Shown: positions 18,346 to 26,085 of the stretch, piece by piece
How the letters are laid out: each line of letters opens with the position of its first letter
Numbering within the stretch: the first letter of the stretch is position 1
From: an uncultured delta proteobacterium
Lineage (GTDB): Bacteria > Desulfobacterota > Desulfobulbia > Desulfobulbales > Desulfurivibrionaceae
DNA: 64,000 nucleotides
Reading direction: 5' to 3'
Assembly (NCBI GenBank): GCA_903869265.1
Contig: CAIPYE010000001.1
Location: 124,001-188,000, forward strand
Made by a program: the position numbers and the translations under genes
Notes under the pieces: model-generated
What the model saw: the letters and a program-made list of their open reading frames with translations, nothing else
Told to the model about the DNA's origin: nothing
The model's database searches: none

Positions 18346-18945
18346 ATGCTAGAGTTAAAAGATGTTGTTGGAATCGTCACTGGCGTAATTCTCTCCATTG
18401 GTGGAGGAGGCGCGATAGTCCTTGGATTGTCCGCTTGGTTGGGAAAAATTTGGGCAAATCGCCTGATGACAGCGGATCGTGCGAAACACGAATCTGAATT
18501 AGAACAAACTCGTTCACAGTTTAAGCATTCTAATGACTTGCGCCTTAACGAAATCAAGAATGAACTAGATATTTACAAAGAAAAGCATCTAAAAGGACAT
18601 GCTGACAAGATAGCGATTTACCGACTAGTAGCCGATGTAATCGTCGACATTTTAGGAGACTTAGACCTTGTGACAATTACTGGCGCAACGCCAGAAGATG
18701 CAAAAGCAAGATGGGATCGGTTCAACCGTGGTCGCATGAAAGCATATGGCTATTTGGCAATGCTTGCTCCCCAATCAGTCATGGATGCAATTGATGAATT
18801 AATGGATCATCTTATTGAAATTACACACGGAAAGACTCCCTATGTTTGGCCTGATGTGAGGAAACGTGTGCTCGGGCTATTGAACGAGATCCGAAAGGAT
18901 CTAGGTATTGATGAGAGTCCAATCGAATATCGAGGAAGATTATAA
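18346..18945 (+). CDS. Membrane-anchored coiled-coil protein of unknown function
   Basis: 199 residues. A single N-terminal membrane helix (about 8-31, VGIVTGVILSIGGGGAIVLG) is followed by a charged coiled-coil stretch (about 42-82, ESELEQTRSQFKHSNDLRL) and a helical C-terminal domain. No family was recognised. It is the first plus-strand gene after 18 kb of minus-strand genes. Its codon choice is visibly more AT-rich than its neighbours (GAA, AAT, TTA, ATT are common), which suggests acquisition. There is no clear Shine-Dalgarno sequence. Topology suggests a short periplasmic tip and a cytoplasmic body. It could belong to a defence or phage-related gene set, but nothing in the sequence shows this. 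Confidence 0.7.
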   Translation: MLELKDVVGIVTGVILSIGGGGAIVLGLSAWLGKIWANRLMTADRAKHESELEQTRSQFKHSNDLRLNEIKNELDIYKEKHLKGHADKIAIYRLVADVIVDILGDLDLVTITGATPEDAKARWDRFNRGRMKAYGYLAMLAPQSVMDAIDELMDHLIEITHGKTPYVWPDVRKRVLGLLNEIRKDLGIDESPIEYRGRL

Positions 18946-18959
18946 CATCGAACCACCGC

Positions 18960-19024
18960 GTTGAGCTGGCCGCGTGAACTGCTGCGGCCTTAGCGGGCAA
19001 AGTTTTCGGCGTGGGCAGCTCAAC
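18960..19024. repeat. Long-range inverted repeat GTTGAGCTG ... CAGCTCAAC with nested hairpin
   Basis: GTTGAGCTG (18960-18968) and CAGCTCAAC (19016-19024) are perfect 9-base complements 47 bases apart. Inside, GGCCGC and GCGGCC form a second stem. It fills the gap between the first two island genes, and a GTTGGG lies just before the second gene. The layout recalls integron attC sites, but the order of the GTTRRRY and RYYYAAC boxes is reversed from the consensus. Confidence 0.4.
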
Positions 19025-19058
19025 CCAAAATGTTGGGATGCAAGATGATGGAGGCATA

Positions 19059-19472
19059 ATGATACCTCAATGGGTTCCTGGAGCCGCAGCAAGGGATGCC
19101 GCTATAAAAGGTGGCGGACGAGGCCCATCATCGGGTGACTCCGGCTGTTTGCCTGGGGTCCTCTCCGCTTTCGGCCTCTTCCTGATCTTTGGCGGAGCCG
19201 TCATCGCCCTCATGGAGCATTACTGGGATACTGCGGGCATCGGATACTACTCGCTTGCCGCGGCGACTGTTGTCGCCCTTGTGGCATTCGGGATCGGCTA
19301 TCGTGTCCGCGGCCGACTCCGGTTCGTGGCGGGAGTCCTCTTTGCCTTTCTTTCGACGGCTGGTCTCTATGCCTGCACAGTGGGAAGCGGCGGTGCCAAC
19401 CTTTTTTGGGATGCCGTCGTGTTCTTGGTGGTAGGCCTGGATCAGATTGCCCTTAAGTCGACCAAGCACTGA
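19059..19472 (+). CDS. Small multi-pass membrane protein of unknown function
   Basis: 137 residues from ATG 19059, which has GGAGG 5 bases upstream. A short Gly-rich N-terminus (about 1-35) precedes three or four predicted membrane helices: PGVLSAFGLFLIFGGAVIAL, YYSLAAATVVALVAFGIGY, FVAGVLFAFLSTAGLYACTV and LFWDAVVFLVVGLDQIAL. No family was recognised. The open frame continues upstream to a GTG at 19011 without a ribosome site. It is the middle gene of the island and differs in base composition from the AT-richer first gene, which argues that the three island genes have separate origins. Confidence 0.65.
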   Translation: MIPQWVPGAAARDAAIKGGGRGPSSGDSGCLPGVLSAFGLFLIFGGAVIALMEHYWDTAGIGYYSLAAATVVALVAFGIGYRVRGRLRFVAGVLFAFLSTAGLYACTVGSGGANLFWDAVVFLVVGLDQIALKSTKH

Positions 19473-19556
19473 TTGGAGGTATGCAGGGGGAGGCTGTCAT
19501 GAGCGGTTGCGTCGGCTGTCTGAGCGGGAGCAGGCAACCGGACAGACGATACCCGT

Positions 19557-19641
19557 CTGGTTGAGCCCTTGGCCCCAATACTTCACATTGGTGATAGCCA
19601 AGAACGGCTGCCGCAAGAAATGAGAGAACGCTCTCAACCAG
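19557..19641. repeat. Inverted repeat CTGGTTGAG ... CTCAACCAG between the second and third island genes
   Basis: Perfect 9-base arms at 19557-19565 and 19633-19641, 67 bases apart. They share the GTTGAG/CTCAAC core with the repeat at 18960-19024. The rest of the 258-base gap (19473-19730) contains a GCGCC/GGCGC mini-hairpin near 19674-19691 and no convincing gene. Confidence 0.35.
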
Positions 19642-19730
19642 CGCCTGCGCGCCTGCATTCTACGTCGTTACGCGCCGAAAATGAGGCGCAGCTTTAACAT
19701 CACTTGTAATCAATAAAAGCCCCGCGAACT

Positions 19731-20102
19731 ATGATCTACCGCATAGCCGCAGACAGCATCCTCCTGCTGCATCTCGCCTTCACTCTTTTTACCGTCCTGG
19801 GTGGCTTGCTGATCCTACGCCGCCCCTCCCTTCTCTGGTCGCATCTTGCTGTCGTACTCTGGGGGGTAGTGATCGAGTGGGCGGACTGGGTCTGTCCGCT
19901 GACGCCGCTGGAGAACTTTCTCCGTGAACGGGGCGGCGAGGCGGGCTATGCGAGAGGATTCGTCGAGCATTACGTTGCCCTGCTGCTCTATCCCGAAAAC
20001 CTCACCATTGAGCTGCGCTATCTGCTTGGTCTGGGGCTGGTCGTGGCGAACCTGATCATCTACGGGTATGTTTTTCTAGCGCGTCGCCAGCCACGATCAT
20101 AA
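19731..20102 (+). CDS. DUF2784 family membrane protein
   Basis: 123 residues, the usual length for DUF2784. It shows the family's features: an N-terminal helix with LLLHLAFTLFTVLGG, a second helix (WSHLAVVLWGVVIEWADWVC), the CPLTPLENFLRERGG segment, and a final C-terminal helix (LLGLGLVVANLIIYGYVFLA). The function of the family is unknown; it is an inner-membrane protein by topology. No Shine-Dalgarno sequence is visible before ATG 19731. It is the last gene of the plus-strand island and converges on the octaheme cytochrome gene, with a terminator hairpin between them. Confidence 0.82.
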   Translation: MIYRIAADSILLLHLAFTLFTVLGGLLILRRPSLLWSHLAVVLWGVVIEWADWVCPLTPLENFLRERGGEAGYARGFVEHYVALLLYPENLTIELRYLLGLGLVVANLIIYGYVFLARRQPRS

Positions 20103-20103
20103 T

Positions 20104-20134
20104 AAAATCCCCCTTCCTGGGAGGAGGAAGGGGG
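20104..20134 (-). terminator. Rho-independent terminator of the octaheme cytochrome gene (possibly bidirectional)
   Basis: CCCCCTTCCT (20109-20118) pairs with AGGAAGGGGG (20125-20134). In the minus-strand RNA the stem is followed by AUUUUAUU. It sits between two convergent genes and could also slow transcription from the DUF2784 gene. Confidence 0.7.
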
Positions 20135-20165
20135 CTCAGGGATGGTGCAAAAACCAGGGAGATTA

Positions 20166-21608
20166 CTATTTCATCCTGGCAGCGCCTTTTACGTCCATGG
20201 GATCTCCCTTGTAGCCAAGGGCCTTCCAGTCAAACCTGCCGTTCTTGTCGTGGCAGTCGGTGCAACCCAAAGCATCCTTGGCCGGGGCAACCATGTGGTT
20301 GATCCGCCAATACATGACCGTGGGGGCAAAACCGTAGCTGCCACTGTACTTCAGACCGCTGGCCTCAACGCCTGCCTTGATCGCCCTGTCCCAATCAAAG
20401 TTCTTCCAGTAGGCGTCCTTGTCTTCCTTGCCGGTCGGCCAGACCTTGAAGTTCAGGAAGTAATTGTACTGCTTGTCGTACACCTGCTTGCCGGCATGCA
20501 CCTTGAACGGATAGATCTTGGCGTTCTTGTCCTTGATGCTGCCCGCAGGCGCGTTCAACTCGGTAACCTTGGCGGGATTCATCTTGTCGCCGAGCATATA
20601 GGCGGAGGCATTGCCGTTGTACCATTTGTAAACGGGCTGCACATCCTTGCCCCACTTGAAATGGCCCTTCTTCTTGTCATAGCCGTGGCGTTTCTCCGCG
20701 CCAAAAACCTGATCCTCCACCTTGATATCTTGACCGGCGGTGGACCAGTCCCACTCCAGCTTGGTGGGCATTGCCTTGGCAAAGGTGGGGATATGACAGG
20801 TCTGGCAGGCCACGGCGGCGGTGTGCTTGTTCAGCCGCTCGCTCTTGTGGGGTTTGGCGTCATGGCACTGGGTGCATTCCACATGGTTCTTGCCGCCAGG
20901 CGTAACGATCATGGCATTGCCCTTGATGTTATGCTTCTGGGTGGTATGACATTCGGAACACTGGAAGTTCAGGCTGTCGGTGCCCATGTGGAAATCGATG
21001 GCCTTGGTGGGGTTAACCACCGAAGAGTCGATATCGCCGTGCTTGACGTTGTTGTCGCCACCGCCATAGCCGTGGCAAACCACGCAATTCTGGCGGGTGG
21101 TCTTGCCAACGCTCTGGGCCGAGGCCACCAGATCAACCGGTTTTTCATCCAGTTCCGGCTTGCCGGTAAAGCCGAGGGGCATCCCGGCTCCCCCCAGGTG
21201 GGCCTTCTTGTACTTGCCGGTGGTTTCGTGACAGATCAGGCAATCCACCCTGGTCTTGTCGTTGAAATCAAAGTTGGCGTCCTTCCAGCCGTAACCGACA
21301 TGGCAGCCGGTACAACGGGTCCAGTTGCTGTCGACGGCAATGCAGAAGTTGTTGATGGCATTCTTCTTGCCCAGTTTGACCTTTCCCTTCTTGCCTACGA
21401 TCTCCTGCTCGCTGGACCACGTCCAGTGAGAAGTTTTCATCACCTCCATTGCCGCATCGGCATGGCACTCCAGACATTTCTTGGTCACATCCATGGGCGT
21501 GGCAAACGGCCCGGTGATCACCTTGTGAGCGTCCCCGGCAAACGCCGACCCGCCAGCCACAAGGGCTGAAACCGCCAGTAGCGCGGAAAACATATGGTAT
21601 CTCTTCAT
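20166..21608 (-). CDS. Octaheme c-type cytochrome, tetrathionate reductase (OTR) family
   Basis: 480 residues with a signal peptide (about 1-24, ending AFAG). Eight CxxCH motifs have Cys at about residues 45, 99, 123, 175, 217, 245, 268 and 449. The uneven spacing and the long gap before the last heme are the OTR pattern. In the Shewanella enzyme the active heme carries a lysine ligand, and OTR reduces tetrathionate, nitrite and hydroxylamine in vitro. The physiological role is unsettled; here a periplasmic reductase of sulfur or nitrogen compounds is inferred. The start has AGGAGGAG 12 bases upstream. A sigma-54 promoter lies about 115 bases upstream and a terminator follows, so the gene is probably a single-gene transcript. 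Confidence 0.9.
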   Translation of the reverse strand: MKRYHMFSALLAVSALVAGGSAFAGDAHKVITGPFATPMDVTKKCLECHADAAMEVMKTSHWTWSSEQEIVGKKGKVKLGKKNAINNFCIAVDSNWTRCTGCHVGYGWKDANFDFNDKTRVDCLICHETTGKYKKAHLGGAGMPLGFTGKPELDEKPVDLVASAQSVGKTTRQNCVVCHGYGGGDNNVKHGDIDSSVVNPTKAIDFHMGTDSLNFQCSECHTTQKHNIKGNAMIVTPGGKNHVECTQCHDAKPHKSERLNKHTAAVACQTCHIPTFAKAMPTKLEWDWSTAGQDIKVEDQVFGAEKRHGYDKKKGHFKWGKDVQPVYKWYNGNASAYMLGDKMNPAKVTELNAPAGSIKDKNAKIYPFKVHAGKQVYDKQYNYFLNFKVWPTGKEDKDAYWKNFDWDRAIKAGVEASGLKYSGSYGFAPTVMYWRINHMVAPAKDALGCTDCHDKNGRFDWKALGYKGDPMDVKGAARMK

Positions 21609-21931
21609 AGCGTCTCTCTTCTCCTCCTTAAAAAAATTAGCAGTTACCCTTCACCCTTTCTTAGCCCCAGAGCGAAGGCAGAAAAATCAAGCCCTGCAAC
21701 AACAGATATGGGGGGTTGTGTAGCAACTTAAGTGCCAGCGCAGAAAGAAACGGGCAAGGGGATGATTTATCGAAATAAACCCTGCATGCGGGGAGATTAC
21801 GCAAAAACAAAGGGGAGCAATTTTTATTGACGACACGGGAGGAACACAGATTAACTCATGAAAAAAACGTCGGAAATCCAAGAAACACAGCGCAAACACG
21901 CAAAATATCTTGCACCCCTAGAGGCTGAACC
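21609..21931. other. Intergenic leader region of the octaheme cytochrome gene
   Basis: 323 bases without a convincing gene. It holds the sigma-54 promoter at 21722-21737 and a strong ribosome binding site (AAGGAGGAG) near 21620. The stretch further upstream, towards the PP-loop gene, is AT-rich and would be the place for an enhancer-binding activator; no clear dyad was picked out by eye. Confidence 0.6.
21722..21737 (-). promoter_or_regulatory. Sigma-54 (RpoN) -24/-12 promoter upstream of the octaheme cytochrome
   Basis: On the minus strand the sequence is TGGCAC, five bases, then TTGCT. This is a full match to the -24/-12 consensus with correct GG-GC spacing. Transcription should start near 21710, about 100 bases before the cytochrome ATG. 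RpoN promoters need an AAA+ enhancer-binding activator, so the cytochrome is probably switched on by a specific signal. Confidence 0.75.
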
Positions 21932-22681
21932 CTACATGCTCCGATTGCCGGGAGGAAAACACAAGGCTGCCTCCCGAACCCGACCGGCCAAGCGGTGTTC
22001 GATATACTCGCCAACCCGAGGCAGCATGTCATCGAGGTATAGACCGATCTCCTTTTCCGTTGCCGTGGTCAGGGTCTGACAGAACAGACATTTCCTCTCC
22101 CCTCCGCCGGTGGAGGGCAGACCGAAGTCCTCCAGCACATGCCGGGTGATCATCTGGTCATCAAAATCCTCGTACACAGGAAAGGTGGTGCTGATCCCGA
22201 ACCGGGCCGACAACTCCCCGATCTTTTCCATAAAAACCGGGGTCTGCTCGGGGTAATAGCCTTGCTTCTTGGTGTAGCCGGCCACAAAATGGGGGACAAA
22301 ATGCTCGTGGCAATAGATGATGGCCCGCGCATGCATACCAAGCTTGCAGGCCACGCAGACAAGATTCTTGCCGTTGTACAGCGGCATGTATTCCTCATAC
22401 CGGTCAAGCCACAACCCCTGGAACAGCCTGCCCATGTCAAGCTCCACCATCTCCGCCTCCGGTATTTTGTTAGGATCGGAACCATTGGCCAATAAAATTT
22501 TTTGCGCGGCCAGGAAACGGTTTTTGGGGAAATCGGCAAAACGTCCCATGCCGTTGAGCATATGGAGCAGATGGATACGCACCGGCCGGACCAGGCCAGG
22601 ATGATGACCGACGCTGGCCAGGGCATAGAGCGCGAGGGAATCGGTCCCCCCGGAATACAAGATCGCCAGTTCCTGCTGCAT
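21932..22681 (-). CDS. PP-loop ATP pyrophosphatase family protein with two CxxC pairs
   Basis: 249 residues of the adenine nucleotide alpha-hydrolase (N-type ATP pyrophosphatase) superfamily: the PP-loop SGGTDS is at residues 10-15. Two cysteine pairs are visible, CVAC at 109-112 and CLFC at 198-201. QueC, TtcA/TtuA and related tRNA or base-modifying enzymes use the same ATP-activating loop and bind zinc or a [4Fe-4S] cluster through similar Cys sets. Which of these it resembles most cannot be settled by eye, and it is not a clear QueC. ATG 22681 is chosen because GGGGG lies 7 bases upstream; ATG 22687 is too close to it. It begins 2 bases after the RibD-like gene's stop, so the pair is almost certainly one operon. 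Confidence 0.75.
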   Translation of the reverse strand: MQQELAILYSGGTDSLALYALASVGHHPGLVRPVRIHLLHMLNGMGRFADFPKNRFLAAQKILLANGSDPNKIPEAEMVELDMGRLFQGLWLDRYEEYMPLYNGKNLVCVACKLGMHARAIIYCHEHFVPHFVAGYTKKQGYYPEQTPVFMEKIGELSARFGISTTFPVYEDFDDQMITRHVLEDFGLPSTGGGERKCLFCQTLTTATEKEIGLYLDDMLPRVGEYIEHRLAGRVREAALCFPPGNRSM

Positions 22682-22683
22682 GG

Positions 22684-23328
22684 TCATTCCCCCTTATTCA
22701 TCCGGTATTTCAAGAACACCTCCCCGGTCTCCGCAGCCTCGCACGAAAGCAGGGTCAACGACAGAAAAGGATCTCCCAGCGGACCAGGTCCGCCGCACAT
22801 AGAGGCTGCCCCCTGGTCTCCGGAAATTTTCGGCGTCAAGGTGAGAAGAATCTCATCAACAACCCCTTGTTGCAGGCAGGCGTAATTCAATCGCCCCCCG
22901 CCTTCAACCAGCACCGAGACTGCGCCAAGTTTTTCCAAGTGAGCAAGGGCCGCAACCAGGGAAAGTCTCCCGACAGAGTCGGCTGGCAGGGCCACGACCT
23001 GAGCCAGCCCGCCCAGCCTGTGCCGCAATGCCGCTGCCGCTGCTTCGCCGGTAAAAATAAGCGGGGGCGGGCCTTGCTCAAATATCTTTCTCCCAGCCAC
23101 CGGGATATCACCGGACTGGGTAATAAAGGCCCTGATCCGCTTGGAAAAAAGACGCCCCTCCGGCCCCCGCATTTCCGGATCACCCTGGCGCAGGGTTTCC
23201 GCACCAAGCAGACTGGCATCGGTTGTGGCCCGCATTTTTTCAAGAAACCCACGGTCAACCGGACTGCCAGTGAGGTCGGGGCCGATGCGGCCGCAGATAG
23301 TGCTGGCTGCGATGATGGTTACTTTCAC
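22684..23328 (-). CDS. RibD C-terminal/dihydrofolate reductase-like reductase (stand-alone)
   Basis: 214 residues matching the RibD reductase domain. The N-terminus KVTIIAASTICGRIGPD, the DASLLGAETLRQGDPE segment and the nucleotide-binding SVLVEGGGRLNYACLQQG with VVDEILLTLTPKISG are the family landmarks. RibD reductases use NADPH to reduce a ribosylamino-pyrimidine in riboflavin synthesis. Here the deaminase domain is missing and no rib gene is nearby, so another pyrimidine- or pterin-like substrate is possible. The start is GTG 23328 with GAGAGG about 6 bases upstream; the open frame extends to 23457 without family similarity. It is transcribed divergently from the ParB-like gene and leads directly into the PP-loop gene. 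Confidence 0.75.
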   Translation of the reverse strand: MKVTIIAASTICGRIGPDLTGSPVDRGFLEKMRATTDASLLGAETLRQGDPEMRGPEGRLFSKRIRAFITQSGDIPVAGRKIFEQGPPPLIFTGEAAAAALRHRLGGLAQVVALPADSVGRLSLVAALAHLEKLGAVSVLVEGGGRLNYACLQQGVVDEILLTLTPKISGDQGAASMCGGPGPLGDPFLSLTLLSCEAAETGEVFLKYRMNKGE

Positions 23329-23555
23329 GTCGCCTCTCTCAAAAAATCCCACAGGTTTTGTTGACCTCGCAGATAAGCGCAGACTTCGCCAAGCCGCGAT
23401 TACAACAGTTATTCCTTTGTACCCCTTTGAGTTTATGCTACGGACCTGTGCGGTCATTCCCTTTTGGCAAGCCCGTCAGGTTTTCATTGACAAGATGGGC
23501 GTTTTTTCCCATAGAGTCAAGCAGCCACGACACTGAAAAAACATCCGCCATCGCA

Positions 23556-24521
23556 ATGAGAATGCCAATGCCGCCGACCTTTCGTTCAAGCCTTATCAAC
23601 CTGCAACACATCAATTTTCAGGACTTCAGCAACAGCCTGACCCCGGAAGAAGCCAGGGAGCCAAGCACTGCATTGCTGGCATCCATTGCCCGCACCGGAA
23701 TTCTCCACCCTCCCATCCTCAGGGAACAGGGGAGGACCAGGATGGAGATCGTTACGGGCCGCAGACGGCTGCTGGCAGCCCAACAGACCCAACACAGCAT
23801 CTCCACCATCTGCCTGGTTCTGCCTGCGGATACCCTGCCTGCGGAGGCGCTGGCCCTCAATCTGGAAGACACCCTGCTCCGAGGCGACATCACCGTGGTC
23901 GAACAGGCGATATTTTTCCAGAAAATCCTCGACCATCTGAATGAGGATGAGGCAGCCCGGAGATTTCTCCCCGCCCTGGGTCTGGAACCGCACCGCCATC
24001 ATCTGCACAACCTGTTGCAGCTTCTCGGGCTTGAAGAACACCTGCTGGGCGCGGTCCACGAAGGACGGCTGCACGATGGGGTGGCCAGGGAATTGCTGGC
24101 CCTAAATTTCACCGATCGCCTTTCCCTCTACGAGGTCATGGAGATGCTGAGCCTCAGCGTCAGCAACCAGAAGAAAATCACCACTGCCTGCCGAGAGCTG
24201 GCAGCCAGACACAACACCTCGATCATGGGTCTGCTCTGCCAGCCACAAGTCCGGGAAATTCTTAACCCGCGGGAAACAAACATCCCGCAGAAGACAGCCC
24301 GGCTCATGCAGTGGCTCACCGAACAGCGCTTCCCCAGGCTTGCCGCGGCGGAACAGGAGTTTCGCTCCTTCGCCGCCGCACTCAAGCTGCCCAGCGCAGT
24401 GGCCCTGACCCACTCGCCGTCCTTTGAGCAGGATCAGGTGCAGCTCTCCATCCCCTTTGCCGACCGGAAAGAGCTGCGCCGGGTCTGGCCGCTAATCGCT
24501 GACATCCTCAAGACGCAGTAG
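23556..24521 (+). CDS. Orphan ParB/Spo0J-like N-domain protein
   Basis: 321 residues. The N-terminal half has the ParB fold signature: LLASIARTGILHPPILREQG, then MEIVTGRRRLLAAQ (the GxRR box), followed by LNLEDTLLRGDITVVEQAIF. A helix-turn-helix-like region and a C-terminal part without recognised similarity complete it. ParB proteins bind specific DNA sites and use CTP to slide. No ParA partner is nearby, and the GxRR box lacks the usual second Arg-Glu context, so chromosome partition is unlikely to be its role; it may regulate genes or belong to a mobile element. The ATG at 23556 is the first after a run without similarity, but no clear ribosome site marks it, and ATGs at 23562 and 23568 are equally possible. 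Confidence 0.7.
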   Translation: MRMPMPPTFRSSLINLQHINFQDFSNSLTPEEAREPSTALLASIARTGILHPPILREQGRTRMEIVTGRRRLLAAQQTQHSISTICLVLPADTLPAEALALNLEDTLLRGDITVVEQAIFFQKILDHLNEDEAARRFLPALGLEPHRHHLHNLLQLLGLEEHLLGAVHEGRLHDGVARELLALNFTDRLSLYEVMEMLSLSVSNQKKITTACRELAARHNTSIMGLLCQPQVREILNPRETNIPQKTARLMQWLTEQRFPRLAAAEQEFRSFAAALKLPSAVALTHSPSFEQDQVQLSIPFADRKELRRVWPLIADILKTQ

Positions 24522-24528
24522 GTCGGCG

Positions 24529-26085
24529 CTACCCAGCCAGCCTGTTTCTGATGGCCAGGATCGTGTCGATGTTTTCAAAAAAGAGATCCACCAGAACCGG
24601 GTCGAAATGTGCGCCCCGTTCTTTGCGGATAAGCTCAAGGATGGCGTCCATCTCCCAGGCCTCACGGTAGGAACGGTCATTGCCCAGGGCGTCAAACACA
24701 TCAGCTAGGGCCGTGATTCGCGCGCTGATCTGGATATCCTCCCCCTGCAAGCCTTTGGGATAGCCGGTGCCGTCAAATTTTTCATGATGCTGCAGGGCGA
24801 TGATAATAGCGGTCTTGATGACCTCCCGATCGGAAAGGCCCATTATCTCCTGGGCTCGGATGGTGTGGGTCTTCATGATCTCAAACTCTTCGACGGAGAG
24901 TGACCCGGTCTTATTGAGAATGGCATCTGGGATGGCGACCTTGCCCACGTCATGCATGGAGGAAGCAAGGTGGATCACCTCCACCTCCCGCTGGCTCAAG
25001 CCATGTTTTTCGGCGAGCAACCGACTGTATTCCGCCACCCGCCGGACATGGTTGCCCGTCTCCTGGGAACGCATTTCGGCAAGCTCGCCCAAGGTGTATA
25101 TGATCTCTTTCTGGGTTCCTTCGATCTCCTGATTCAGGAGCACGTTTTCGTAGGCCACCTGCACGTTGCCGCAAAAAACCTCGATCATCCGGCGATCATT
25201 TTCGCTGAGATCCCGCCAGCCCTCAAGATAGATAACTGTTTCTTCCCCGCGCTCACTGCAGAAATACCCAGTATAGCAGTTGTCTTCGCAGATGGATTGC
25301 TTGAGCGTTGTCACCCGCTGGACATAATCAAGAATCTTGACCGGCAAATCTCCGCTGACCTCGGCATCGATATACGGCTCATAGGACCCGGTGGCGGCAA
25401 GCATCTTAAAACTGCCCTGCACATTGGACACCGCAATACCCGAGGTCTGGCAGTAAAGAGCGTTTTCACTGAGATGCAGGATGGAAACCAGCTGGGTCAA
25501 GACCCCGCTGGCCAGATTCTTGATCGAGCGAAGACGACAGATATAAGTGGCCGCCTCGATGATTTTTTCCAGCCCCCTGCGGTTGGCCTCGATGGTGAGG
25601 ATGTCCCGATAGGAACGCAGAGAGGCCACCATGGTGGTGAAAAGTTTCTGGGCGGTGAGTTCGGTCTTTTCCTTGTAATCATTGATGTCATACTCGATGA
25701 TGACCTTCTCGGCCGGCGCTTGGCCGGGCTGCCCAGTGCGCAGTATGATCCGGACAAATGAGTTTCTCAGCTCCTCCCGGATGTAGCGGACCAAGTCGAG
25801 TCCGGTATCGGTTTTCTCCATGACCACGTCAAGAAAAATGATGGCGGTGTCGGGGTGCTCGGCAATAAGATCTCTGGCCTCCCGGCCGGAATAGGCATGC
25901 AGAAAAAGCAGTCCTTTATTCTCGTAAGAAAAATCAGCGAGTACCAGTTTGGTGACGGCATGCACCTCTTCCTCGTCATCAACCACCAGCACCTTCCAGG
26001 CGCCTTTGCCCCCGGCCCGTTGCTGAGAGGGTGCAGCCCCGTCCGGTTCATCCGCAAAAAAAACTGCCTCGTATGATTCAACCAT
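24529..26085 (-). CDS. Response regulator with DUF3369 and HD-GYP phosphodiesterase domain
   Basis: 518 residues in three parts. A receiver domain (about 30-150) has WKVLVVDDEEEVH and the phosphoacceptor Asp in IIFLDVVMEKTD. A DUF3369 region (about 170-330) follows. The HD-GYP domain shows HLASSMHDVGKVAIPD, the HH pair in ALQHHEKFDGTGYPKG and DVFDAL. HD-GYP domains hydrolyse cyclic di-GMP to GMP or pGpG, and the metal and GYP residues are intact. ATG 26085 has GGGGGAG 8 bases upstream and overlaps the end of the sensor kinase gene by 8 bases, so the two very likely form a two-component pair. It converges with the ParB-like gene 7 bases away. Confidence 0.92.
   Translation of the reverse strand: MVESYEAVFFADEPDGAAPSQQRAGGKGAWKVLVVDDEEEVHAVTKLVLADFSYENKGLLFLHAYSGREARDLIAEHPDTAIIFLDVVMEKTDTGLDLVRYIREELRNSFVRIILRTGQPGQAPAEKVIIEYDINDYKEKTELTAQKLFTTMVASLRSYRDILTIEANRRGLEKIIEAATYICRLRSIKNLASGVLTQLVSILHLSENALYCQTSGIAVSNVQGSFKMLAATGSYEPYIDAEVSGDLPVKILDYVQRVTTLKQSICEDNCYTGYFCSERGEETVIYLEGWRDLSENDRRMIEVFCGNVQVAYENVLLNQEIEGTQKEIIYTLGELAEMRSQETGNHVRRVAEYSRLLAEKHGLSQREVEVIHLASSMHDVGKVAIPDAILNKTGSLSVEEFEIMKTHTIRAQEIMGLSDREVIKTAIIIALQHHEKFDGTGYPKGLQGEDIQISARITALADVFDALGNDRSYREAWEMDAILELIRKERGAHFDPVLVDLFFENIDTILAIRNRLAG

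Noticed and set aside
18940-19060. True integron attC site after the first island gene
   Set aside because: The order GTTRRRY ... RYYYAAC is inverted, the outer R box near 18940 does not match, and there is no intI gene. It is kept only as a low-confidence repeat.
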